DNA of 64,000 nucleotides, taken from assembly GCA_031378345.1 (NCBI GenBank), contig JANNDY010000025.1, positions 36,184 to 100,183 on the forward strand, given 5' to 3'. The notes below the pieces were generated by a model. The model worked only from the letters and a program-made list of their open reading frames with translations. It was not told the DNA's origin and ran no database searches. A program made the position numbers and the translations under genes. Shown here piece after piece: positions 51,068 through 60,883 of this stretch. How positions within the stretch are numbered: position 1 is the stretch's first letter; each line of letters opens with the position of its first letter. This stretch comes from Emticicia sp031378345 (GTDB lineage Bacteria; Bacteroidota; Bacteroidia; Cytophagales; Spirosomataceae).

Positions 51068-52419
51068 GAAAAAGTATTCATTTTTTTTATCAAATAATAA
51101 AATCGAAATGTCAATAAAATGGCAGAGGCAGTAAGTCCGGCCAAAAGTCCAATCCAAATACCAATGGCATCTAATTTCATTGAAAATCCAAGAAAATAGC
51201 CTAATGGTAAAGCTACGCCCCAATAGGCAAACATGGTTATCCAAGTTGGAATATTCACGTCAGTAATTCCTCGCAAAACGCCCAATGCAACAACCTGAAT
51301 GCCATCTGACAATTGGAAAACTGCGGCAATTATCATCAATTTTATGGCAATTTTTACCACTTCTGTATCAGAAATGTATATTTCGACAATAAAACGATTA
51401 AAAACAAGCATAATCAACATCATGAATGTCATAAAGATAATTACCAAAAGCAATGCAACATTTGCTGATGTCTTAATTTTAGCAATACTTTTTAGTCCAC
51501 GCCCTTCCCCGACTCTTATTCCGCCCGCTACGCCTAAACCAGCCGCCATCATATAAGTTGTTGCTGCAATGTTTATGGCTATTTGATGTGCTGCCAATTG
51601 GTTTTCGCCCAGCCAACCCATCATGATAACTGCCAAAGAAAAGGCTGCGATTTCAAAGAAAAATTGCAAACCACTTGGCACACCTATTTTGAAAATCATT
51701 TCGACTAAATCATTGATTTTCAGTACATTATATTTGGCTTGAATATACCTTTTGAATATTGTGTTTTTGAAAAGATATGACAACATCGCTAACAACATCA
51801 AAATTCGAGTAATAAGCGTAGAAACTGCCGAGCCATTTAAACCCAATTTGGGAAAACCTACAAAACCATTTATCAATAAAATATTAAAGACCAAATTCAA
51901 AACCAAACCAATGACCGTAATCATCATGGCAACATAGGTGCGTGAAAGCCCATCTGATAATTGTTTTGAGGCAATAAAAACAAACATAAAAACATTCGAA
52001 ATAACAATTATTGCCATGAAAGTTGGAGCTTGGCGATTTATTTCGGGCGATTGTTGAAAAATATCGAAGAAATAAATACAAACAAAACCAATCAAACCCA
52101 AAATTAGTCCAAACCATAATGAAACTCGAATTCCCGCTCGAAAAAGGCGATTGATTTCGGGAATATTTCGCTCGGCTTTTGCTTTGGAAATTAATGGTGC
52201 AACCACCGAAAGTCCACCAATGCCAATAGAAGCAATCAGAAAAGCCATAGAATTTGCAATTCCTGAAGCCCCAAGACCGATTTTTCCAATATAACGACCA
52301 ACCATTATATTATCAGTAACATGCATCAAAATAACGCCTAATTGTGCCACTACAATTGGAAAAGCAAGCGAAAAAGTTTTGTTTATTTCCTCTTTATATG
52401 TTTTTGAAAAAACGGGCAT
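51064..52419 (-). CDS. MATE-family efflux transporter
   Basis: The 451-residue membrane protein has twelve predicted helices in two halves and MATE features such as FPIVVAQLGVILMHVTDNIMVG in the first helices. MATE pumps export cationic drugs and metabolites against a proton or sodium gradient; it resembles the NorM/MdtK branch. The moaD gene overlaps its end by four bases, so they are cotranscribed although functionally unrelated as far as is known. Confidence 0.9.
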   Translation of the reverse strand: MPVFSKTYKEEINKTFSLAFPIVVAQLGVILMHVTDNIMVGRYIGKIGLGASGIANSMAFLIASIGIGGLSVVAPLISKAKAERNIPEINRLFRAGIRVSLWFGLILGLIGFVCIYFFDIFQQSPEINRQAPTFMAIIVISNVFMFVFIASKQLSDGLSRTYVAMMITVIGLVLNLVFNILLINGFVGFPKLGLNGSAVSTLITRILMLLAMLSYLFKNTIFKRYIQAKYNVLKINDLVEMIFKIGVPSGLQFFFEIAAFSLAVIMMGWLGENQLAAHQIAINIAATTYMMAAGLGVAGGIRVGEGRGLKSIAKIKTSANVALLLVIIFMTFMMLIMLVFNRFIVEIYISDTEVVKIAIKLMIIAAVFQLSDGIQVVALGVLRGITDVNIPTWITMFAYWGVALPLGYFLGFSMKLDAIGIWIGLLAGLTASAILLTFRFYYLIKKMNTFS

Positions 52420-52498
52420 TTCTATAGGTAATTTATCAAAAATAAAATCTTAATTACAAAGGTCGGAAAATTTAGTCAAGAATTATTATTAAGATGAT

Positions 52499-52506
52499 TA
52501 ACTTTG
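52499..52506 (+). promoter_or_regulatory. -7 promoter element TAACTTTG
   Basis: TAACTTTG fits TAnnTTTG and lies 22 bases before the start of the lipoprotein gene at 52529. Confidence 0.45.
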
Positions 52507-52528
52507 CCGTTCATTTATAACTCATTTT

Positions 52529-53299
52529 ATGAAAACCACTCTTTATCTAATTGCGATTTTAAGTCTTACATTAAATGCCTGTAACTCTAATTTTAATGAA
52601 AGTACCCCAACAAATCTTGACGGACATTGGTTAAATAAAGAATATTTGGACGCATTAAATAGTAATCATTCGCCACAGCAAGTTGCCAAAAACCAGTCTT
52701 TTTATGCAACTGAGTTAGTTTTTGATAAAAAAATAGGGGATTCTTTGTTGATTTTTAATGGTCAAATTGAGTTTTCAAATTTGCCTATTAAACGCAGTGG
52801 AGATACGCTTCGCTTGAAACTAAATCAAGATGCTCAAACTGAAATTGTTTATTCAGCAATTGATAAAACGCTTTCTTTTACTGACAAAGCACTCAACCGA
52901 GTTTTTAGATTTGTTCGTGCAGATAGTAGTTTGATTGACAAAACCTATACGCCCAAAGTTGCTTTTCCTGCTGCCGTCAATAAGGCAACTTTTGAAGGTT
53001 CTTGGCAAATGTTTGAGCATCTTTCTGTAGAAAAAAGTGCTGTTTTTGATAAATTTGGCAATATTACGGGTTGGGACAAATACCAAACCTTCACCGTTTG
53101 TGTAAATGGCGATTGCACCGAAAATGAAGATGGTGATGTGATTTTTTTTGGAAACAAAACAAAGTCTGATTCTTACGGTTTTCGCTCGAAGGGAGATACC
53201 ATTACCGTTTTTGAATTAAAACAAAAAAATGATGCTGACGAAAAGCCTGTTTATGGGCATGGGCTTCCGTTGGTGCTTTTGGTTAGGAAAAAGAAGTAA
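52529..53299 (+). CDS. Lipoprotein of unknown function
   Basis: The 256-residue protein has a lipoprotein signal (LTLNAC, Cys at residue 18) and then an all-beta-looking sequence of two related halves starting LDGHWLNKEYLDAL and FEGSWQMFEHLSV, each followed by strands. The pattern recalls lipocalin-like Bacteroidota lipoproteins, but I do not recognise a named family. It is followed after 49 bases by the GH5 cellulase gene and may be cotranscribed with it. Confidence 0.65.
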   Translation: MKTTLYLIAILSLTLNACNSNFNESTPTNLDGHWLNKEYLDALNSNHSPQQVAKNQSFYATELVFDKKIGDSLLIFNGQIEFSNLPIKRSGDTLRLKLNQDAQTEIVYSAIDKTLSFTDKALNRVFRFVRADSSLIDKTYTPKVAFPAAVNKATFEGSWQMFEHLSVEKSAVFDKFGNITGWDKYQTFTVCVNGDCTENEDGDVIFFGNKTKSDSYGFRSKGDTITVFELKQKNDADEKPVYGHGLPLVLLVRKKK

Positions 53300-53348
53300 A
53301 AATGCCTTGCTTTATTAAATGTTTCGTTAAAATAAATCTATTTCAACC

Positions 53349-55082
53349 GTGAAAAATAAATCTATTTTCTTATTTCTTTTTTTTATTTCCTGCAAAATGC
53401 TCTTTGCTCAAGGAACTTTAACTATTCAGGAAGTTAATCAAAAGTTGGGAAAAGGAATAAATATGGGGAATATGTTTGAAGCTCCAACAGAAACCGAATG
53501 GGGAAATCCTTTTCAAGATGACTATTTTGATAGAATTGCGACTTTAGGTTTCAACCATGTAAGAATTCCTATTCGTTGGGATGTTCCAAGTAGAGCTGCT
53601 CAAACTTCTCCTTTTACTATAAATCCTGTTTTTTTGGCAAGAATAAAATATGTTGTTGATAAGGCATTAACCAACAAATTGTATGTTGTGATAAATATGC
53701 ACCACCACGAGGAGGTTTTTGCAAATCCTACCAATGCAAAAGATCGTTTTTTGAGTCAATGGAAACAAATTGCTGAGTTTTTTAAAGGCTATGACCAAAA
53801 GTTAGTCTTTGAGTTCATGAACGAACCGCATGATAATTTAACTCCAGAACTTTGGAATACCTATTTCAAAGATGCTTTGCAAACGATTCGAGTTACGAAT
53901 CCTACAAGGGCAGTTTTGATGGGGACAGCTGAATATGGCGGACTTTCGGCAGTTTCAAAGCTTCAAATTCCTGACGATAAAAATATAATCATTAGCGTAC
54001 ATTATTACAATCCTTTCAATTTTACGCATCAAGGAGCAGAATGGGTCGGAGCAGATTCACAAAAATGGTTAGGCACGCAATGGGAAGATTTGAGTGCCGA
54101 AAGAAATCAAATAATCAATGAGTTTGATTTCCTGAAAACTTTTGCCAAACAAAAAAACATTCCTGTTCATGTGGGCGAATTTGGTGCGTACAGCAAAGCT
54201 GATATTGAAAGTCGAATTCGATGGACAACTTTTTTGGCAAGATGGTTTGAAGAGCAAGGTTTTAGTTGGGCATATTGGGAATTTAGTGCTGGGTTTGGTA
54301 TTTATGACCCTGCCACCAAGCAATATAATACACGTTTGGTAGATGCTTTGATAAAAAATCCGATGCCTTCACCCAAAACTTTGGCAACAAAAGAACTTTA
54401 TAATAGCAATTTTGTAAGTGGAAATGATGGCTGGAATTTGGCGGTTCAAGCAACAGCAAGCGGAACACTTTCGAGAAATAGTGGAGGTTTGGTAATTGAT
54501 GTAAAAACAGCAAGTAAAGAAGGTTGGTTTGTACAATTGACTAAAACGAATATTGCTTTGGTAAACAAAAAGCGGTATTTGGTAACTGTCAAGGCATTTT
54601 CTAATAAAAATGTAAATGTTACAAGTTATCTCGGAAAAGCTTCAGACCCTTATAATAGCTATTCGGGCTATCCAACTTTTGATTTAAGTACTAATGAAAA
54701 GACGTTGTCTTATACATTCGTAATGAATGACCCAAGCGACCCCGTTGCCAGAATGAGCTTTGATTTAGGAACAACTATTGCTATGATTACTTTGTCTTCT
54801 ATCAAAATCGAAGAGGTGATTGATAATAGTGTTTTGGCACAAGAACTTGAAGAACATTTTGTTGTTTTTCCAAACCCAACGTCAGATTTTATAACAATAC
54901 AAAATGCTGAATTGATTGAAAAAATACAAATTTCTGACCAAAAAGGAAGAATAATTTTATCAAAAACGCCTAATAATGAATCAAGTTTGACTATTGATTT
55001 ACGCAATTATTCTTCAGGAATTTATTTTGTTTTGGTTGATTCTGGCGGAAAAACATTTTCTAAGAAAATTGTGAAAATGTAG
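53349..55082 (+). CDS. GH5 cellulase-type glycoside hydrolase with type IX sorting domain
   Basis: The 577-residue protein starts at GTG, has a signal peptide ending LFAQ and a GH5 catalytic domain (residues about 20-335) with HVRIPIRWD, NMHHHEE, the acid/base Glu in FEFMNEPHD and the nucleophile Glu in VHVGEFGAY. Then come a carbohydrate-binding-like beta domain (about 345-490, YNSNFVSGNDGWNLAVQATA) and a type IX secretion C-terminal domain (FVVFPNPTSDFITIQ ... GIYFVLVDSGGKTFSKKIVK). It should be secreted or surface-attached and cut beta-1,4-glucan or a related polysaccharide. The PorU/PorV pair in this window belongs to its export route. Confidence 0.92.
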   Translation: MKNKSIFLFLFFISCKMLFAQGTLTIQEVNQKLGKGINMGNMFEAPTETEWGNPFQDDYFDRIATLGFNHVRIPIRWDVPSRAAQTSPFTINPVFLARIKYVVDKALTNKLYVVINMHHHEEVFANPTNAKDRFLSQWKQIAEFFKGYDQKLVFEFMNEPHDNLTPELWNTYFKDALQTIRVTNPTRAVLMGTAEYGGLSAVSKLQIPDDKNIIISVHYYNPFNFTHQGAEWVGADSQKWLGTQWEDLSAERNQIINEFDFLKTFAKQKNIPVHVGEFGAYSKADIESRIRWTTFLARWFEEQGFSWAYWEFSAGFGIYDPATKQYNTRLVDALIKNPMPSPKTLATKELYNSNFVSGNDGWNLAVQATASGTLSRNSGGLVIDVKTASKEGWFVQLTKTNIALVNKKRYLVTVKAFSNKNVNVTSYLGKASDPYNSYSGYPTFDLSTNEKTLSYTFVMNDPSDPVARMSFDLGTTIAMITLSSIKIEEVIDNSVLAQELEEHFVVFPNPTSDFITIQNAELIEKIQISDQKGRIILSKTPNNESSLTIDLRNYSSGIYFVLVDSGGKTFSKKIVKM

Positions 55083-55086
55083 GTTT

Positions 55087-56544
55087 TCACTCCCCAAATG
55101 CCTCTCTTAAAACCTCCTTGTCATCAAAATGGTGTTTTACGCCTTTGACGTCTTGATAGGTTTCGTGACCTTTTCCTGCGACCAAAATAATGTCTTCGGG
55201 CTTTGCCATTTTCACAGCTGCCAAAATTGCCTCGTGGCGGTCTTCGATGGTTTGAGTTTTCTTGAAATGTTGTGCAGGAACTCCTTTTTGCATTTGTTCC
55301 AAAATATCCAAAGGGTCTTCATTGCGAGGATTATCAGAAGTTAAAATCACTTTATCGCTAAATTTACAGGCAATTGCAGCCATTATTGGTCGTTTTGTTA
55401 CATCTCGGTTTCCTCCACAACCAACAACTGTAATAATTGTTTGATTGCCTTCTCGCAAATCTTTGATGGTTTCCAACACATTTTCTAAGGCATCGGGCGT
55501 GTGGGCATAATCAACAATACCTACGATTTTATTTTTAGAAACTACCTGTTCAAATCTTCCTGCAGGAGGTTGAATATCAGACAATTGCACTAAAACTTCG
55601 TCAGAATCTTCGCCCAAAAGCACGGCAGCACCATAAACTCCTAATAAATTATAAGCATTGAATGAACCTATCAATTTGAACCAAACTTCATGGTTTCCGA
55701 TTTCCATTTGCAAGCCAAAAAGCCCACAAGCCAAAACTTTACCTTTGAAAGTACCAATATTTTTGAGGGAATAAGTTTGTTTGTTAGCGGCAGTATTTTG
55801 CAACATCACTTTTCCAACTTTATCATCTGTATTTACCAAAGCAAAAGCCGAAGCTGGCAATTGGTCGAAAAAGCCTTTTTTGGCATTCAAATAATTATCA
55901 ACCGTTCCATGAAAATCAAGGTGGTCGTGTGTGAGATTTGTAAAAATTCCTCCTGCAAAATGTAAACCCGTGATACGTTCCTGCACGACTGCGTGCGAAC
56001 TAACCTCCATGAAACAATGTGTAACGCCTTTTCGTACCATTTCGGCCAAAAGTGCATTGACTTTTACCGAATCGGGTGTGGTGTGTGTCGAAGGAATAAT
56101 TTCTTCATCAATTTGATTTTCAACGGTCGAAAATAAACCACAACGATAACCCAATTTTCGGAAAAGTCTAAAAAGCAAAGTAGCAATAGATGTCTTTCCA
56201 TTTGTGCCTGTAACGCCTACTAATTTTAGTTTTTTGGAAGGGTGCTCATAAAAATTGGCAGCAATCAAACCCATTGCTTTTGCCGAATTTTCTACTTTCA
56301 AAAATGTTATTTCTTCCTTGATATTTTCGGGCAATTTTTCACACAAAATCGCTACTGCCCCTTGCTCTATTGCGGTTTTTATAAAATTATGTCCATCTAC
56401 TTGCGTTCCACCAATTGCGACAAAAAGGCTTTCTTTTTCAACTTTTCGAGAGTCAAAAACGATGTTTTTAATGTCAATATCTGTCTTTCCTGCAACAGCT
56501 TGGAGAGAAACTTTATAAAGGATTTCGCTTAGTATCATTTTCAT
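55087..56544 (-). CDS. murE: UDP-N-acetylmuramoyl-tripeptide synthetase MurE
   Basis: The 485-residue cytosolic ligase adds the third amino acid to the peptidoglycan stem peptide. It has the ATP motif GVTGTNGKTSIATLL, FTNLTHDHLDFHG and, near residue 405, SDNPRNEDP; DNPR is the signature of enzymes that add meso-diaminopimelate rather than lysine. Length and domain order are normal. The usual dcw neighbours (ftsI, mraY, murD) are not adjacent. It is read from the same strand as the GH78-like gene upstream. Confidence 0.93.
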   Translation of the reverse strand: MKMILSEILYKVSLQAVAGKTDIDIKNIVFDSRKVEKESLFVAIGGTQVDGHNFIKTAIEQGAVAILCEKLPENIKEEITFLKVENSAKAMGLIAANFYEHPSKKLKLVGVTGTNGKTSIATLLFRLFRKLGYRCGLFSTVENQIDEEIIPSTHTTPDSVKVNALLAEMVRKGVTHCFMEVSSHAVVQERITGLHFAGGIFTNLTHDHLDFHGTVDNYLNAKKGFFDQLPASAFALVNTDDKVGKVMLQNTAANKQTYSLKNIGTFKGKVLACGLFGLQMEIGNHEVWFKLIGSFNAYNLLGVYGAAVLLGEDSDEVLVQLSDIQPPAGRFEQVVSKNKIVGIVDYAHTPDALENVLETIKDLREGNQTIITVVGCGGNRDVTKRPIMAAIACKFSDKVILTSDNPRNEDPLDILEQMQKGVPAQHFKKTQTIEDRHEAILAAVKMAKPEDIILVAGKGHETYQDVKGVKHHFDDKEVLREAFGE

Positions 56545-56550
56545 ATAATT

Positions 56551-56592
56551 AAGCCCTCTCTATCGGGTAGGACCGCTGATGCAGAGGGTTTG
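56551..56592. repeat. GC-rich imperfect hairpin between the GH78-like gene and murE
   Basis: CCCTCT at the left pairs with AGAGGG at the right around CTATCGGGTAGGACCGCTG, a GC-rich insert in AT-rich sequence just upstream of the murE start. Confidence 0.4.
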
Positions 56593-56602
56593 GGTGGAGC
56601 TT

Positions 56603-58270
56603 TTATTCAACTACAAACTCATAATTTCCACTAAAAACCTCAAAAATAGCTTTGTCTTTTTCGGTTTTTATGAAAGTTATACCTTCAATCTTAACAGGCT
56701 TTTTCTTTACTATAAATGGCTTACTGCCCTCCTTTATATTATTGATAGTTTTTCCACTTTGAAGCGGCAACTGAATTTGCACCGAAGTATTTGCAGGAAT
56801 ACTCAATTTCAAACTAAACTTATTTCCTTGTAAATTCGATTGGCTTGTAATTTGTCCATAATTTGAATCAAAGTTTTTAGACTCCGAAGCCAAAATCGGG
56901 GCAATTACAAGTTTGGCTTCATTTAAGTTTGGTTCAACGATAGTCTTTTTGGCATAAATTTTACTCAAAAATGCCTCCGAATTTGCCAAGTTTTCTACAA
57001 AAGGAGCATTTTCAGAAATCACTTTTGCAACCAAGTTATTTTCGTCAGGTTTTTTGGGTAAGCCTTCTATTTCAACATAACGAAAACTATGTAAAGTAAA
57101 TTTCGATTCCCATTGTTCAACTCCATAGCCTTTCAAAATATATTTATCGATCTGGCTAAGATTTTTTGTTTCCACTAATCCTTTGTCTGTCAAAACCTCA
57201 GCAAATTTCATTTCGATTTCTTTTGTGGCTTTTCCCTCTACTTTCAAATGTACAAATCCAACAATATTTTGACCAAAATCAAAGACAAATCGACTTTTTT
57301 TGGGTTCAGATATTTTAATACTTTTGATTTCTCTTGAAACCTGCATTTGTGGGGAAATTTGTGGTTTTAGTTCTAATTTACTTTCCAAATCGTCCATTAT
57401 TGCTGAATTTTCCCAATCTTTACCATATTCGAGCTGTGCATTATAAACTTCGCCGCCATTAATTGTATTTGAAATAATGGGCGAAAGTCGAGTTTTCCAG
57501 CTTCCGTCCGAAATAATTGTTTGGCGAGAACCATCATAAAAATCAAGCTCCATTTGAAATAAAAATCGGCATGGAACTTTTTCATTTTGCCAAGCATTTC
57601 CTAAAGTTGCCGTGATGAAATTTGTACCGATGCTCAAGTCATCATTTGAAATTTCATAAATTTGATAAGGAATCGTTTTGGAATACTTTGTTATTCCTGG
57701 CGTAAGTATATCTTGACTAACTTTTTTGCCATTGAAAGTCAAATGATATGCACCCAAACCTGTTACATAAATTCTGGCACGAGTTGCCCTTTTTGCCAAA
57801 TTAAACTCTTTTTGAAGTTCAACAGATTTGCCTTCTGAGCTATTTTTGCCAATCCAATGTGCCGACCAATCTGATTTTTGGAGTAATGCCATTTCCCACC
57901 AAGTCGGTTCGCTATAATTTGTTGGTTTGTTTTTTTCATTCCAAATTTTTACTTTCCAAAAATATCTTTTTCGAGATTCTACTTTACCTCCATATACAAC
58001 TCCAAGTGAATTTTCCGATTTTACCATGCCTGAGTTCCAAATATTACCATTATCTTTTTTAAGGTCGGCTTCGTTGTCAGCAACCAAAACTTGGTAAGCT
58101 GTTTGTTTTGTTCCTCGAGTTGTAGATTTTATTTGCCAAGAAAGTCGAGGTTTTATGATTTCCAAACCAAAAGGGGTTTCTTCAAATTCGCAACGAAGTT
58201 TTTCGAGCGTTTGGGCATTAGAAGAGAGTAATATTAAAGTTGCAAAGATTGAAAAAAGTACTGTTTTCAT
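56603..58270 (-). CDS. GH78 alpha-L-rhamnosidase-like protein lacking the catalytic domain
   Basis: The 555-residue exported protein (signal ending SSNAQ) has the N-terminal beta domains of GH78 rhamnosidases: TPFGLEIIKPRLSWQI, WNSGMVKSENSLGV, then ARIYVTGLGAYHLTFNGKKV and the lectin-like region ending HSFRYVEIEGLP. After that a full enzyme (about 900 residues) has a 350-residue (alpha/alpha)6 barrel with the catalytic acids; here the sequence passes in about 30 residues to a C-terminal beta domain (SESKNFDSNYGQITSQ). It is therefore probably a non-catalytic rhamnose-binding or decayed protein arising by in-frame loss. Confidence 0.72.
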   Translation of the reverse strand: MKTVLFSIFATLILLSSNAQTLEKLRCEFEETPFGLEIIKPRLSWQIKSTTRGTKQTAYQVLVADNEADLKKDNGNIWNSGMVKSENSLGVVYGGKVESRKRYFWKVKIWNEKNKPTNYSEPTWWEMALLQKSDWSAHWIGKNSSEGKSVELQKEFNLAKRATRARIYVTGLGAYHLTFNGKKVSQDILTPGITKYSKTIPYQIYEISNDDLSIGTNFITATLGNAWQNEKVPCRFLFQMELDFYDGSRQTIISDGSWKTRLSPIISNTINGGEVYNAQLEYGKDWENSAIMDDLESKLELKPQISPQMQVSREIKSIKISEPKKSRFVFDFGQNIVGFVHLKVEGKATKEIEMKFAEVLTDKGLVETKNLSQIDKYILKGYGVEQWESKFTLHSFRYVEIEGLPKKPDENNLVAKVISENAPFVENLANSEAFLSKIYAKKTIVEPNLNEAKLVIAPILASESKNFDSNYGQITSQSNLQGNKFSLKLSIPANTSVQIQLPLQSGKTINNIKEGSKPFIVKKKPVKIEGITFIKTEKDKAIFEVFSGNYEFVVE

Positions 58271-58418
58271 GGAAATTGATTTGGTTTCAGACGCAAATTT
58301 ACTTTTTTTTTGTCTTTATTGGAAATTTTAATAAACATTCTCTATAAAAACGGATTAGAAAATCAGCGTTACATTTCCTTTCATCACAAAAAATTTCTGC
58401 TTCATAAAAGAAAACTTT

Positions 58419-58446
58419 TTTGCCCCTCTGATAGTTATTACTTTTG
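58419..58446 (+). promoter_or_regulatory. Bacteroidota-type promoter (TTTG - 16 bp - TACTTTTG)
   Basis: TTTG at 58419-58422 and TACTTTTG at 58439-58446, separated by 16 bases, fit the -33/-7 elements of the Bacteroidota housekeeping sigma factor. The TonB receptor gene starts 79 bases further on. Confidence 0.6.
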
Positions 58447-58525
58447 CACTGAAACTTTGTTTTGTATTACAATTTTTACATAACTTATTTATTATCAATA
58501 ATTAAATCTACAAAAAATCCAATTT

Positions 58526-60883
58526 ATGAAAAAACTGTTTCTATTATTTATTAGTCTATTTTTCACTTGGAATGTTACTGCACAAGAGAAATTTACTGTC
58601 AGCGGGTACATAAAAGATGCTGCTAATGGCGAAGGTCTGATTGGTGTTTCGGTTTATGTGCAAGAAATCAAGTCGGGTACTCAGACAAACCCTTATGGCT
58701 TCTATTCTTTGACGCTTCCAAAGGGAACGTATAATTTGGTTTTGACGTATGTTGGCTTTGAAAAAACAAGCAAACAAATTGAATTAAACCAAGATTTAAA
58801 ATTAGATGTCGAACTGAAAGATGATTCTAAACTTTTGCAGGAAGTTGTGATTACAACAAAAAAAGCCGACGATAATGTAAAGAATATCGAAATGTCGGTC
58901 AATAAAATTGACATCAAAACCATGCAAAAAATGCCCGCTTTGCTTGGAGAAGTTGATATTATTAAAAGTATTCAGTTTTTGCCAGGCGTAACTTCTGTTG
59001 GCGAAGGAGCTTCGGGTTTCAACGTGCGTGGCGGTGGAATTGACCAAAACTTGGTTTTGCTCGATGAAGCTCCCGTTTATAATTCTTCTCACCTTTTTGG
59101 ATTTTTCTCAGTTTTCAATCCTGATGCGGTGAAAGATGTAAAGCTCATCAAAGGAGGAATTCCTTCTCAATATGGCGGACGAATTTCTTCGATTTTGGAT
59201 GTACGAATGAAAGAAGGAAATGCTAAAAAAATGCAGTTTTCGGGTGGAATAGGCAGTATTTTTTCAAGGTTTACTTTTGAAAGTCCAATCGTTAAAGACA
59301 AAGGCTCATTTATTGTTGCACTTCGTCGCTCTTATATTGATATTTTGGCAAAGCCTTTTTTGAATACAGATTTGAAAGGAACGAGTTTTTATTTCTATGA
59401 TTTTACGGCAAAAGCCAATTATCGAGTAAATCAGAAGAATACTGTTTTTCTTTCGGGATATTTTGGGCGTGATACTTTTGGTGCTGATTTTGGTTTTAAT
59501 TGGGGAAATGCCACCACGAGTTTTCGGTGGAACCACGTTTTCAATAACAAACTTTTCTTGAATAATACTGTTTTTTATAGCAATTATGACTACGCTTTAC
59601 AATCTGATTTAAAAAAGAAAAATGACCAAGATGCTTTCCGTTGGAAGTCGAATATTATTACGTATAGCGTAAAACCTGACTTTACTTATTATCCAAATAC
59701 AAACAATACCGTAACTTTTGGTGGTCAATTGACTTATTATACTTTCAATCCTGGGCAAGCGGTAGCGATTTCGGGCGGAGTAGAAAGATTGATTGGTTTG
59801 AATGATAAATTTGCTTCAGAAAGTGCCTTTTACGTCGGAAATGAGCAAAAAATTAATTCGAAAATATCGCTTCAATATGGTTTACGTTACTCACTTTACA
59901 ACTATTTGGGCAAAGGAAATGCCTACGAATTGAGTGCTTCAAATAATGACGGTGAACGCCGAAGCATTACAAAAACCGTTGAATATGCTTGGGGTAAAAG
60001 TATTCAGCAATATGGCAATTTTGAGCCTCGTTTTGCTGCAAATTTTGGTCTGGGACAAGATAATTCCATCAAGTTGAGTTATAATCGTTTGGCTCAATAC
60101 ATACATTTATTGTCGAATACGACAGCTTCTTCTCCGCTTGACGTTTGGACTCCGAGTAGCAATAATATCAAACCTCAACTTGCCGACCAAGTGGCTTTGG
60201 GCTATTTCCACAATTTCAGTGATAATATGTTTGAAACTTCGGTGGAGGTTTATTACAAGAAATTGTATAACCAAATTGATTATATCAGAAATGCCGATTT
60301 GTTGCTTAATAATGCAGTTGAGGCTGACTTGCTTTCGGGAAAAGGGCGTGCTTATGGTGCGGAATTTTATGTTAAAAAGGCAAAAGGTAAATTCAACGGT
60401 TGGGTAAGTTATACATTGGCTCGCACTGATCGAAAAATTGAAGGTTTGAATCAAAATGCATGGTTTCCAAGTAGAATCGACAAAACGCATAACTTGGCAA
60501 TCGTCGGCATTTATGATTTGAACAAACGTTGGACTTTTTCCACAAACTTTACACTTAGTACAGGCACTCCTGCAAGTTTCCCGACCAATAAGTTTATTTG
60601 GCAAGATTATGCCCTACCGCACAATTATTACGACACTCGCAATGCTTACCGAATTCCTGCCTCGCATCGTTTAGACTTGGCGGCAACTCGACAAACCAAA
60701 TATGGCTTTTTCAAACGTGGTACTGGCGAATGGGTTTTTTCTATTTATAATGTTTATAATCGTAGAAATCCGTTCTCGGTTTTTGTACAGCAAAATGATA
60801 CCGACCCAACCAAAACCGAAGCTGTGAGATATGCTGTTTTTGGGTCTATTATTCCTGCGGTAACTTATAATTTTAAATTCTGA
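58526..60883 (+). CDS. TonB-dependent receptor with carboxypeptidase-regulatory-like N-terminal domain
   Basis: The 785-residue outer-membrane protein has a signal peptide ending VTAQ, a CarboxypepD_reg-like domain (KFTVSGYIKDAANGEGLIGVSV, residues about 22-105), a plug domain (LPGVTSVGEGASGFNVRGGGIDQNLVLLDEAPVYN) and a beta-barrel ending in VTYNFKF. Receptors of this group import large or scarce ligands with TonB energy. The next gene encodes a DUF4249 lipoprotein, a regular partner of such receptors in Bacteroidota. The ligand is unknown. Confidence 0.9.
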   Translation: MKKLFLLFISLFFTWNVTAQEKFTVSGYIKDAANGEGLIGVSVYVQEIKSGTQTNPYGFYSLTLPKGTYNLVLTYVGFEKTSKQIELNQDLKLDVELKDDSKLLQEVVITTKKADDNVKNIEMSVNKIDIKTMQKMPALLGEVDIIKSIQFLPGVTSVGEGASGFNVRGGGIDQNLVLLDEAPVYNSSHLFGFFSVFNPDAVKDVKLIKGGIPSQYGGRISSILDVRMKEGNAKKMQFSGGIGSIFSRFTFESPIVKDKGSFIVALRRSYIDILAKPFLNTDLKGTSFYFYDFTAKANYRVNQKNTVFLSGYFGRDTFGADFGFNWGNATTSFRWNHVFNNKLFLNNTVFYSNYDYALQSDLKKKNDQDAFRWKSNIITYSVKPDFTYYPNTNNTVTFGGQLTYYTFNPGQAVAISGGVERLIGLNDKFASESAFYVGNEQKINSKISLQYGLRYSLYNYLGKGNAYELSASNNDGERRSITKTVEYAWGKSIQQYGNFEPRFAANFGLGQDNSIKLSYNRLAQYIHLLSNTTASSPLDVWTPSSNNIKPQLADQVALGYFHNFSDNMFETSVEVYYKKLYNQIDYIRNADLLLNNAVEADLLSGKGRAYGAEFYVKKAKGKFNGWVSYTLARTDRKIEGLNQNAWFPSRIDKTHNLAIVGIYDLNKRWTFSTNFTLSTGTPASFPTNKFIWQDYALPHNYYDTRNAYRIPASHRLDLAATRQTKYGFFKRGTGEWVFSIYNVYNRRNPFSVFVQQNDTDPTKTEAVRYAVFGSIIPAVTYNFKF

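Noticed and set aside
60107..60604. A 165-codon open frame antisense to the second TonB receptor gene
   Set aside because: It lies wholly within a well-supported receptor gene and resembles no known protein.
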